Part shown: positions 1-10,040 of the stretch, one piece after another
Layout: every line of letters starts with the position of its first letter
Position numbering within the stretch: position 1 is the stretch's first letter
Position numbers and translations under genes: made by a program
Notes under the pieces: model-generated
What the model was told of the DNA's origin: nothing
What the model saw: the letters and a program-made list of their open reading frames with translations, nothing else
Databases searched by the model: none
Source: Homarus americanus
Taxonomy: Eukaryota; Arthropoda; Malacostraca; Decapoda; Nephropidae
Length of the DNA: 64,000 nucleotides
Direction: 5' to 3'
Assembly (NCBI RefSeq): GCF_018991925.1
Contig: NW_024720773.1
Coordinates: 1,590,471-1,654,470, forward strand

Positions 1-1244
1 TCTGTAAATGCGGTGTAGCCGGAACCCATTCTGTGAGTCGACCCTCGACTGGGAGCGGGACTCATTAATGGCTCCTATGTCGATGTCATACGTAGACAGT
101 TCTTTTGCCTCAAGAGTGGTTCTTCTTTCAGGATGCTCATTTGTGCCAGTATCCAGAAGGGTCCTGATATTTCATACAGTGATCATATAGTTTGTTTTTG
201 TTTGTATCTGTGATTTTTATTGTGTTTTCGACCGCATAAGGATGACCTTACTGGGTGCGGTCGCCCAGTCAGGTTTTTTTTTTAGGCAGGCTATGTTTAG
301 GGCACCTTTTCTAGCCTCCTCCTCATGTGGGGTGAGCAGAGTCGCTCCTGGCAAGGGCTGCACAGTCACACAGACACGACTGGATTGCACTGCTGTCTAC
401 TGTAGATCCCCGTGCGTAAACGACCATCTTATCTATGCCGTCCATGTGCCGAGTTGTGACTAGAGACTCCCGGCAGTCATCTCTGCCTGTTCGCCTGTCG
501 TCATAGGACTTTTGGGGGATAGGGTTTTGATGATGATCAGAGGTATGATGTGCTGTATGATGGCTGACAGTTGCTTGATTTATGTGGTGAGGGGAGGTGC
601 AGGCTTCAAACACACATCTTGGCTCTTCCTTTTCCTTATCCAGTGGTGCAAATAGTTGCAACGACTGGGGAGAGAGAGAGTTGCATTGGACTGCCGATAG
701 CCCATTTGTTGGTTTCGCCTTCGTAGCCTGTCCACCATGCGCTGCCTTCATCCGCCGGTGTAGTCGTTGAGTTCCCATTTTGTTCACCTCATCCGCCTTT
801 ACGACAGTTGGGGTCTTACAGGAGCTTTGTATGCATGTCTGCCTGATGCGGGGCTCCAACGGATTATTCTTTCGGGTTTTACTGCCGAAGGCTTGGATTA
901 ATCCGCAGGGCAGCTAGCAGTGGTTGGTAGGCGCCAGCCCGTATCCACATGCCAGTGGGCCTATGCACCGTCCCTCTGGGGCCCACTGCTACCCCAAGAT
1001 CCCTTACAGGTCTAGCCGGGGGCCACGAGGCACCCAGTTACCGTGTGTTGCCACGAGGAGGCACAACGGGAGTCTTGATGGTGAAGAGGCTGTGTAATGG
1101 CAGGGGAAGACTTATGCAGGGTTGCTTCCCTGGTCACCATGAGGAGTAGCCAGCGGCAGTACGTGAAAGTGAGAAGAAGCAAGCAGTGCTTGTACCTTAA
1201 TACTAATATAATGCTGCCACACTAAATGCCTTACAGCACCCTGT
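1..1244. other. Unassigned sequence at left edge
   Basis: I recognise no gene here. The longest open frame is on the minus strand at 323-859 (178 codons, starting MEPRIRQTC). It is rich in Ser, Thr, His and Cys and has no motif I can name. The GC-rich stretch 900-1150 could be the 5' leader of a decapod LINE, but that is only an impression. No splice structure or polyadenylation signal supports a host exon. Confidence 0.3.
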
Positions 1245-1522
1245 GTGCACACACATGCACACACACACACTATAGGAATCAAACTATTCAATAAGGTAAA
1301 ATTTTAATCTAAGTAAATATCTAACTCAATCTATTCAAGTCAAACTATCCATCTAAATCTAAGTATCTATCCCTCCATCCCACTCGCACAATCTATCCCT
1401 TCATCCCATTCCAGCCACCTATTCATTCATCCCACTTCACCAACCCATCCCTCCATCCACTCCAACTATTTATTCCTCCCACTCCACTCCAACTATCCAC
1501 ACACACACACACACACACACAC
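1245..1522. repeat. Simple repeats: (CA)n and CCATCC-rich
   Basis: Two CA runs (about 1256-1270 and 1499-1522) bracket a degenerate pyrimidine-rich tandem stretch built from pieces such as CTATCCCTCCATCC and CACTCCAACTATC. This looks like ordinary slippage-prone repeat. The next 90 bases hold nothing I recognise. Confidence 0.8.
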
Positions 1523-1612
1523 AGGTAAGAATGCCGTCATAAAGGGTCTCAGGTATCTCTCTGAAGCTGCTAATAAGATCTTCAATAGTGTCACCATATA
1601 CGGCTACAGTGA

Positions 1613-2946
1613 CGGCGTGCACCATTACTATTGAGGGCGTGCACCATTACTATTGAGGGCGTGCACCATTACTATTGAGGGCGTGCACCAATACTATTGA
1701 GGGCGTGCACTACTACTGTGATGCACCACTACTATTGAGGGCGTGCACCACTACTGTGAGGGCGTGCACCACTACTATTGAGGGCGTGCCACTACTGTGA
1801 GGGCGGCCATTACTATGGGGCGTGCACACTACTGTTGAGGTGTACTACTACTACTGGTGAGAGTGCACCACTACTGTTGAGGGCGACACCACTACTGTTG
1901 AGGCGTGCACCACTACTGTTGAGCGTGCACCACTACTGTTGTGGTTGTGCACTGCTACTGTGAGGCGTGCACCACTACTGTTGAGAGTGCACCACTACTG
2001 TTGAGGCGTGACACTACTGTTGACGGCGTGCACCACTGTTGTGGTTGTGCACCACTACTGTTGAGGCGTGCACCACTAGTGTTGAGGCGTGCACCACTAC
2101 TGTTGAGAGTGCACCACTACTGTTGTGATTGTGCACCACAACTGTTGTGGTCTTACACTACTACTGTTGAGGCGTGTCACCACTACTGTTGAGGAATTAC
2201 ACCTACTGTTGTGATTGTGCACTACTACTGTTGAAGGCGTGCACCACTATCTGTTGAGGGCGTGCACCACTACTGTTGTGGTTGTGCACCACTGTGTGGT
2301 TGTGCACCACTACTGTTGAGGCGTGCACCACTACTGTTGGTTGCACCACTACTGTTGAGGCGTGCACCACTACTGTTGAGGGCGTGCACCACTACTGTTG
2401 AGGGTTCCTACTGTTGAGTGCACCACTGTTGAGAGTGCGCCACTACTGTTAAGGAGTGCACCACTACTGTTGAGTGCACCACTACTATTGAGGAGTGCAC
2501 CAATATTGTATTGTTTGCACCAATACTGTTGAGGCGTGCACCACTACTGTTGAGGGGCGTGCACCACTACTGTTGTGGTTGTGCACCACTACAGTTGAAG
2601 TGCACCACTACTGTTGATTGTACCACTACTGTTAAGTGCACCACTACTGTTGAGAGTGCACCACTACTGTTGAGGTGCACCACTACAGTTGAGGCGTGCA
2701 CCACTACTATTGAAGTGCACCACTACTGTTGAGGTGCACCACTACTGTGTAGTTGTGCACCACTACTGTTGAGAGTGCACCACACTGTTGAGAGTGCACC
2801 ACTACTGTTGAGGAGTGCACCACTACAGTTGAGGGCGTACCACTACTGTTGAAGTGCACCACTACTGTGAAGTGCACCACTACTGTTGAGGGAGTGCACC
2901 ACTACAGTTGAGGGCGTGCACCACTAATGTTGAGGGAGTGCACCAT
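1613..2946 (+). repeat. 22-bp minisatellite (GCACCACTACTGTTGAG core)
   Basis: About 1.3 kb of tandem copies of a 22-base unit with core GCACCACTACTGTTGAG and a GGCGT linker. The first copies (1613-1720) carry ATTACTATT and are regular at 22 bases. Later copies carry ACTACTGTT and vary from about 17 to 23 bases. One recurrent variant replaces the linker with TGTGGTT. Short open frames in the array (for example 1778-1963) come from the repeat and are not genes. Confidence 0.95.
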
Positions 2947-2974
2947 ACAGAAAATTTATCCTCTTCATTCGATA

Positions 2975-3480
2975 AGGTTAGGTTAGGTTGGGTTAGATTT
3001 CGTCATGTTTTATTATATCCAGTTCGATAAAGATTGTTTAGGTTAGGTTAGATTTGGTTAGATTCGGTCAAGCAAGATTTGGTTAGATCAAGTTAGGTTT
3101 GGTTAATTTTGATTTGGTTAGGTTAGATTTGGTTAAGCTAGGTTTGGTCAGGTTAGGGTTGGGTAATTTTGATTTGGTCAGTTTAGATATGGTTAAATCA
3201 GGTTAGGACAGGTTAGATTTTGTTAGGTTAGGTCAAGTATGATTAGGTTAGGTCAGGTTAGGTCAAGTTTGATTTGGTTAGGTTCAGCTAGGTTAGATTA
3301 GATTTTTGTAGTTAGGTTATGTTATGTTTGATTTTGTTAAGTTGGGAAGTTGGGTTAGGTTTAGTTAGGTTAGGTTAATTTTTATTAGGTTAGGTTAGAT
3401 TAGGCTAGATTTTGTTAAGTTAGGTTAGGTTAGGTCAAGTTTTATTTGGTTTGGTCAGGGTAGGTTAGGTTAGGACTGGT
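2975..3480 (+). repeat. Degenerate TTAGG telomere-type repeat
   Basis: About 500 bases are dominated by GGTTA units in five-base register (TTAGGTTAGG), with many drifted units such as TTTGGTTAGATT and GGTCAGG. TTAGG is the ancestral arthropod telomere repeat, so this reads as an old interstitial telomeric stretch or a satellite derived from it. It lies between the 22-bp minisatellite and a CR1 element and is internal to the window, so it is not a chromosome end. Confidence 0.85.
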
Positions 3481-3496
3481 GTGGTTAGGAAAGATC

Positions 3497-4342
3497 ATGG
3501 ATGATTTAGCTACAGGGGAATTAAGTGTCAGTGCAATGGCTAGTTAGTGAAGTTCAAGGACGAAAACTTGAAGTGATTGTGAGGATGAAGGAGGAAGACA
3601 TGAGACAACACAGGCGAGTGGAGGGTTGTGAGGAAGTACGACCAAACTGGTGGTGACAAAAGACAACAAAGAAACAAATACTCAGTGTTCTAACGTTTTT
3701 GTCATTTGGTAGACAGATTGGACTGTAACATAGTCAAGGACAAGGCTGACAAGGAAGGTACGAAAACCTTAGTTGTTGGTGATTCCCAGGTACGGTACCT
3801 AGAAAGAGCTTTCTGTGCCAAAAATAGAAATAGGATGCGAGTGTGTTTGCCAGGAGCTGGGGCAGGAGATATAGTTGAAAGGATGGACAATATCATGTCT
3901 GGTAATGGGAACAAACCCGTTACCTGCCTCGGTGCAGGAGGCAATGATATTGGCTGGTGTAGAATGAAGAGCTACTTGATAAGTTCACAGCAGCTATTGA
4001 ATGTATTAGGTTGAAGGTAGAGATCCCTATCATATGTGGAGTCCTCAGAAGGAGAGTTTGCAGTTGGTGTCACCGGCCTTTCTGACAGATACTGCAAGTC
4101 TCACCAGTGCAAGTCATTGACAACTGGTACAACTTTTTTGGCAGAAAGAACCTTTATGCTAGGGATGGAGTACATTTATCTAGGGATGGGGTGACAATCC
4201 TGGCTGGCTCTTTCGAGGGGGCATTCAAAGATGTCAAAATCTTTAAACTACTAGGGGAACATGTGAGCACGGCGATCGAGGAGACTGCAGTGGGCACGGG
4301 TAAACAAAGCAAAAGGTTACAGAGAGATTCTCCTCAGGAATG
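3497..4342 (+). pseudogene. CR1 ORF1 with SGNH-type esterase domain, broken
   Basis: The reading starts at ATG 3497 (MDDLATGELSVSAMAS) and soon meets stops. The best open part is 3706-4014, with GDSQVRYLERAF (nucleophile-Ser block, GDS), LPGAGAGDIV and the GGNDI block typical of SGNH hydrolases. After a frameshift the domain resumes at about 4107-4343 with DNWYNFFGR and the DGVHLSRDG block that carries the catalytic Asp and His. Esterase domains are known from ORF1 of CR1-like elements, where the protein is thought to bind the element RNA and possibly act on lipids. Here both halves are present in order but out of frame, so no functional product is expected. Confidence 0.85.
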
Positions 4343-4404
4343 ATGACAAAGCAAAATCAGGCAAGGAACCAAAGCCTAAAGGCGACAAAGACAGGATTCA
4401 GATC

Positions 4405-6190
4405 ATGACTAGCTTAAATATCTACTTAGCAAACAGTAGAAGTATGAGTTATCTGTCGAATAACAAATTAATGGTTACAAAATATTCCTTGCTGATAGGC
4501 AGATTAAGAAGGTGGGAAACAGTCTATATCAAATCAATAAGGAAATAAACAGCGACCTGAATACAGAAACAATTTGGATAGAATTAAATGAAGGTAGGAA
4601 AAAATAATCATAGGAGTAATATATAGACCTCCTTATCTTGATAGGGTTAATGAGGAACTTATTTGGGAAGAAATACGCAGGGCTTCCAGGCATAGTAAAG
4701 TCTATATAGTCGGACTATTTCCAATTCAACCCTTAGCCGAACCCACGCGAGGTAATAATATACTACATTTAGTTCTGTCAAATAGAAAAACTCATTAGTA
4801 ACGTCGAGGTGGGAAACAAACTAGCTAAGAGCGATCACAAAGGAGTGAAATTCAAAGTAGATCTCAATGTCATTCGCAAGGAAAATTCCATTAAAGTCCC
4901 GGATTTGATGGGTTGAAAAGGCAGCTGAGAGAAGGGGTATTATGTTTGGGGGTGAATTGCATAACCTCACGTGAGGTGACCTCATACAATATACCCACAG
5001 AGGGTAAATCTCACTATATCTGGTGACCCAACAATGGTAACCTCACAAAATATGATTGTTGAGGGTAACCTGACTGCGAGATATGAGGTTGACGAGTTCC
5101 ATAGCGATTTAAATAATGAGTTACTCAATGCACAAATGGAGAATATACCATACAAAATACTCAGATCAAGTAACAATGACCCCAAATGGATAAATAATTA
5201 TTTAAAGAATATTATTAAACAAAGGAAGGCTACAGGTAGGAGAATAAATCGTGGTGAAGTTTACCTCCGAGATTATTATAAAGAATTAGCCAGTAGGGTT
5301 AAGACCGAGATAATGAAAGCAAAGGGGAATAATGAACTGAAGGTTCCTGAATGTATCAAACTAAAACACGATACAAGAATTGACCACTACAGTCAGATAC
5401 CCGAGCTAACTGATAATGACGGAGAAATGAGCAATAATCTGAACAGATATTTTTCAAAAGCTTTCACAACCGAGAATTTAAACTTGATACCCAAGGCACT
5501 TACTATATAAAAAGATAGTGAAAAAAATAGATTAAGCGAGATAGTAGTGACTAGTAACCATGTTAGTAAAGAAATAAGACAAACTAAAGCCTAATAAGTC
5601 ACCAGGTCCCAATGAGATATTTGCCAGAGTATTAAAGGAATGTAAGGAAGAATTTAGTATGCCCTTAGCAAATTTGTTTATCATGTCATTAAAAACGGAT
5701 GTAGTACCAGAATCCTAGAGGATAACGAATAGGATACAGATTTTCAAGAAGGGAGATTTATCAGTATCCTCTACTACCGTCGAATCAGTGTAACATCAAT
5801 TGTAGGCAAATTGCTGGAAGCTATAATTCAAAATTCTACTCTAAATTACCTCGAGAAGCACAAGTTGATCAATGATTCCCAACATGGTTTCACAAATGGC
5901 GTTCATGTCTGACAAATCTATAAACATTCTTTTCAACTGATTTTGAATCAGTGGATGATGGACACCATTATGATGTGGTATACCTCGACTTTAGCAAAGC
6001 CTTAGACAGAGTCCCCCATAAAAGACTAATATGAAAAATGGAGGCTCATAGCATTGGAAGAGACATTCTAAACTGGATTAGGGCGTGGTTTCAGGACAAA
6101 AACAGTGAGTAAGCATTATTGGCACTAAATGCAACTGGGGTAACGTCACTATTGGAGTACCCCAAGCAATACTTGGTCCGTTACTATTTA
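4405..6190 (+). pseudogene. CR1 ORF2, endonuclease to mid reverse transcriptase
   Basis: Pieces of an APE-type endonuclease are legible: VIYRPPYLDR (about 4613-4650) and KLAKSDHKGVKF (about 4820-4855), whose SDH is the terminal catalytic triplet. A linker frame is open at 5034-5510 (158 codons, EVDEFHSDLNNELL onward). Reverse transcriptase follows with KPNKSPGPNEIFARVLKE (about 5586-5640) and VYLDFSKALDRVPHKRL (about 5980-6030), the palm A region. The last recognisable words are LGPLLFII just before the mariner insertion. Parts of the endonuclease are deleted, and several stops and frameshifts interrupt the frame. Confidence 0.88.
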
Positions 6191-6195
6191 TTATA

Positions 6196-7465
6196 AAGAG
6201 TCTGACAATTAAGTTCGCGAACTCTTGCTACAGGTGCTGGTATGTACCTTACTGAGGATCAGCGCTGTGGTCCCCTTCAAAGTATTCCCTCTGCGATGCT
6301 ATAAATGAACGCCAGCGTTTCATTCACCCCTGGAAACATTTCTGGAGCTCACTTTCTGGAATAGCTTTAAAAGCTGTCTTCATGCTACTTTGAATGTCAT
6401 CCACGTGTTGAAAATGCGTCCCATTGATGTGTTTATTCTGCGAAGAAAATATTAAAAAGTCACACGGGGTCAGCTCAGGTGAATAAGGAGGGTGTTCCAA
6501 TAAGGTAATTTGTTTTTTAGCCCAAAACTCCCACACAATAAATGCCGTGTGCGTTGGGGTATTGTCATGATGCATGATCCACTTGTTTCCAGTGAAAAGT
6601 TCTGGGTGTTTTCGTCTAACTTTTCCCTGAGTCTTATATGCACGTCCAGGTAGTAAAACTGTTTCACACCTGCCTGGGGAAGAAATCCTTTGATAACTAC
6701 ACCTGTAGAATCGAAAAAAAGTGATGAGCATTGTTCTCACTTTCGACTTTGACATGCGACACTTTTTGGGGTGTCGCGAATTTGCAGTTTTCCACTGAGC
6801 GCTCTGGCGTTTCATTTCAGGGTCGTATTGGTAGACTCATGACTCATCCTCAGTAATGACTCAGTGAAGCAGGTCATCTCCAGCAAATTTCGACTCATCT
6901 TTGTTTTTGATCGTCACTGAGATTTTTCGGCACCATTTTTTAACAAACTTTTCTCATCTTCAAATCTTCAGTCAAAACCTTTCAAGCTGTTTCCCTGACA
7001 ATCTGAGCCTCATCTGCAATTCTTCTCACCATCAATCACCAATTAGATCGCACAATTTTCCTACCTTTTCAATGCTTTCCTCGGTCCTGCTAGTTGTTGG
7101 TTGTCCTTCTCTGTCATCGCCTGTCACGTCTTCTCTTCCTTCAGAAAACGCTTAATCCACTTGTAAACTGATGTTTTCTTTAATGCATTATCCCCATAAA
7201 CTTGGGTTAATTTGTCCCGAATTTCAGGCCCAGTTTTGCACAGTTTCACGAGAAACTTGATGTTCGTTCTTTTGTTCTAAAACAATAACGGTCATGATCG
7301 TGACAAAACCAGAAAACACTCTAATAGAATAGCTGCCATTGCAAACGTCCGACTTACTTGAGATCGACGACACAACTGGGTAGTAAGAGAAATGATGAAG
7401 GTCACACGCGCGCCACTCACACTAGTTACAGTTCTGCCGCCTGTTGAGCCAAGAGTCGAGTTTGT
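6196..7465 (-). mobile_element. Mariner transposon inserted in CR1
   Basis: A mariner-family element runs antisense to the CR1 around it. Its outer ends are imperfect inverted repeats of about 30 bases: the left end has TCTGACAATTAAGTTCGCG and CTCTTG, and the inverted right end has TTTGACAAACTCGACTCTTG. CR1 coding resumes on both sides, which fixes the insertion point to within a few bases. Exact ends and the TA target duplication are blurred by AT-rich flanks. Confidence 0.88.
6324..7290 (-). pseudogene. Mariner transposase, inactivated
   Basis: The minus strand reads an N-terminal helix-turn-helix region (IKFLVKLCKTGPEIRDKL, then VYGDNALKKTSVYKWIKRF) at about 7150-7290. It continues to the catalytic core: TEDES (first Asp, about 6850), MHHDNTPTH (second Asp) and YSPELTPCDFLIF (third Asp). 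Exactly 34 residues separate the last two Asp, the D34D spacing of mariner. Two TGA codons lie where Trp is expected, one just before VITEDES and one just after it, and there are frameshifts in the N-terminal half. The C-terminal 163 codons (6324-6815) are still open. The enzyme would have cut and pasted the element DNA, but this copy cannot be functional. Confidence 0.92.
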
Positions 7466-7469
7466 CAAA

Positions 7470-8335
7470 TCTCATATACATAAACGACATAGATATACAG
7501 TAGGCATAAACAAAAACATACGTAAATTTGCTGACAACACTAAAATAGGGCGTGTAATTAAACCTGACGAGGACTCTACAAAACTACAGGTAGATCTAAA
7601 TATATTTTTCACTTGGTCTGAAAATGGCAGATGAAATTTAATGTGGGTATACGTAAAGTACTTAGTCTAGGAGATGTAAACAGAGAAACCAGATATCAGA
7701 TGAACAAAGTTGTTACAGAGAAATCTGAAGGTGAGAAAGATTTAGGAGTAATGATAAGTAGGAATCTTAAGCCAAGACAACAATATGTATTTGCATTAAA
7801 CAAGGCTAACAAAGTAATTGGGTTCATACAAAGGGGTGTTAGTTACAAAACTAGCGAGGTTATCTTAAAACTATATCTTGCGCTTATGAGACCTCACTTG
7901 GAATACGTGGCGCAGTTCTGTACCTAACTACAGAAAGGATATGGGGTCCCTAGAAATCATTCAGAGGAGGATGACAAGGCTAATCCCGAGCATTAGGAAC
8001 CTTGAGTACAGAGATAGATTAAAGCATCTTAATTAACACTCCCTCTAGAGACGTAGAATAAAGGGCGATATGATCGAGGTGTATAAATGGAAGTCAGGGT
8101 TAAACAGAGGTGATAAAATTAAGGTACTCAATTATCCAAACAGGAGCGAACTCGTAACAATGGTTTTAAATTAGACAAAATTAGATTTAGACGCGAGTAA
8201 GGTAAACAATGGTTTAGAGTAGTGGATGAGAGGAACAAGTTACCGAACTTCATCTTTAACTCGAACACGCTGAATAGCTTCAAATATAGGTTTGGCAATA
8301 TATATGAGCGATAGGGGATGGGTGTAAACGGGGCT
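7470..8335 (+). pseudogene. CR1 ORF2, C-terminal reverse transcriptase
   Basis: The frame resumes after the mariner with LIYINDID, then FADNTKIGR (palm C block, with Asn in place of the second catalytic Asp), EKDLGVMISRNLKPRQQ and LYLALMRPHLEYVAQF, the thumb and C-terminal signature of CR1 reverse transcriptase. Open frames 7392-7634 and 7631-7927 overlap by a frameshift. Decayed C-terminal words (IQRRMTRLIP, IKGDMIEVYKW) continue to about 8100. It is the downstream half of the ORF2 that begins before the mariner. Confidence 0.9.
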
Positions 8336-9954
8336 GCCTAGAATGGGCCAATAGGCTCGTTGCAGTTTCCTCTAATATTATGTTCTTAGGTACTTGTTAA
8401 CGATGAGTGATGGTTACCCGCCTCTCTACACTCGGAGTCTTAATGGCTATTTAAGAATTAGATGTCTAGAGGTATAATAATCATAACATTAAATTCATAA
8501 TCACCTAACAGGTGGAGTGTGTTGTATGGTGCTCTACCTCCCTGGCTACCTGGAGTGTGTTGTATGGTGCTCAACCTCCCTGGCAACCTGGAGTGTGTTG
8601 TATGGTGCTCTACCTCCCTGCTTGCCTGGAGTGTGTTGTATGGTGCTCTACCTTCCAGGCTACCTGGAGTGTGTTGTATGGTGCTCTACTTCCTGGCTAC
8701 CTGGAGTGTGTTGTATGGTGCTCTACTCCCTGGCTACCTGGGTGTGTGTTGTATGGTGCTCTACCTCCCAGGCTACCTGGGTGTGTTGTATGGTGCTCTA
8801 CCTCCCTGGCTACCTGGGTGTGTTGTATGGTGCTCTACCTCCCTGGCTACCTGGAGTGTGTGTTGTATGGTGCTCTACCTCCCTGGCTACCTGGGTGTGT
8901 TGTATGGTGCTCTACCTCCCTGGCTACCTGGAGTGTGTTGTATGGTGCTCTACCTCCCTGGCTACCTGGAGTGTGTTGTATGGTGCTCTACTCCCTGGCT
9001 ACCTGGGTGTGTTGTATGGTGCTCTACTCCTGGCTACCTGGGTGTGTTGTATGGTGCTCTACCTCCTGGCTACCTGGAGGTGTTTGTGGTGCTCTACCTC
9101 CTGGCTACCTGGAGTGTGTTGTGTGGTGCTCTACCTCCTGGCTACCTGGAGTGTGTTGTATGGTGCTCACCTCCCTTGGCTACCTGGGTGTGTTGTATGG
9201 TGCTCTACCTCCCTGGCTACCTGGAGTGTGTGTTGTATGGTGCTCTACCTCTGGCTACCTGGAGTGTGTTGTATGGTGCTCTACCTCCCTGGCTGCCTGG
9301 AGTGTGTTGTGGTGCTCACCTCCTGGCTACCTGGAGTGTGTTGTATGGTGCTCTACCTCCTGGCTACCTGGGTGTGTTGTATGGTGCTCTACCTCCTGGC
9401 TGCCTGGGTGTGTGTTGTAGTGCTCTACCTCCTGGCTACCTGGGTGTGTTGTATGGTGCTCACCTCCTGGCTACGGGAGTGTGTTGTATGGTGCTCTACC
9501 TCCCTGGCTGCCTGGGTGTGTGTTGTATGGTGCTCTACCTCCCTGGCTACCTGGAGTGTGTTGTGTGGTGCTCTACCTCCTGGCTACCTGGGTGTGTGTT
9601 GTGTGGTGCTCTACCTCCCTGGCTACCTGGAGTGTGTTGTATGGTGCTCTACTCCTGGCTGCCTGGGTGTGTTGTATGGTGCTCTACCTCCTGGCTACCT
9701 GGGTGTGTGTTTTATGGTGCTCTACCTCCTTGGCTACCTGGGTGTGTTGTATTGCTCTACCTCCCTGGCTAACTGGGTGTGTTGTATGGTGCTCTACCTC
9801 CTGTGGCCTGGGTGTGTTGTATGGTGCTCTACCTCCCTGGCTACCTGGGTGTGTTGTGTAGTTATCTACCTCCTGGCTTGCTGGGTGTGTTTGTATGGTG
9901 CTCTACCTCCTGGCTGCCTGGGTGTGTTGTATGGTGCTCACCTTGTTCCCTGGC

Positions 9955-10040
9955 TAGCTGGGGTGTGGGGTTGTAGGTGGTGGGGGGGGGGGTGGTGGGG
10001 GGTTTGGTGGGGGGTTGTTTTGTTTTTGTTTTTGTTGTGC
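9955..10040 (+). other. G-run cluster in 38-bp array
   Basis: Short intervals such as GGTGGTGGGG with a ten-G run and GGTTTGGTGGGG give several closely spaced runs of three or more G. This pattern can fold as a G-quadruplex on the plus strand. It marks the point where the regular 38-bp array changes to the degenerate part. Confidence 0.5.

Larger units (their letters stand above)
3490..8395 (+). mobile_element. CR1-like non-LTR retrotransposon, decayed
   Basis: A near-complete but heavily mutated CR1-type element can be followed from an ORF1 start near 3497 through an SGNH/GDSL-type esterase, endonuclease pieces, reverse transcriptase and a 3' region ending around TTATGTTCTTAGG near 8392. 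A 1.27-kb mariner in the opposite orientation splits the reverse transcriptase between its LLFII stretch and the LIYINDID stretch that normally follows. Stops and frameshifts are scattered throughout, so the copy is dead. Bases 8396-8514 are AT-rich with no gene and lead into the 38-bp array. Confidence 0.9.

Noticed and set aside
323..859. 178-codon minus-strand frame as a gene
   Set aside because: There is no motif, no homologue I recognise and no splice or regulatory context; kept only as a remark in the left-edge entry.
2975..3480. True chromosome end
   Set aside because: The repeat is degenerate and has long unrelated sequence on both sides.
4965..4976. Perfect palindrome CCTCACGTGAGG as a regulatory site
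   Set aside because: It contains a CACGTG E-box, but it lies inside a dead retrotransposon with no gene nearby; chance or decay is enough.
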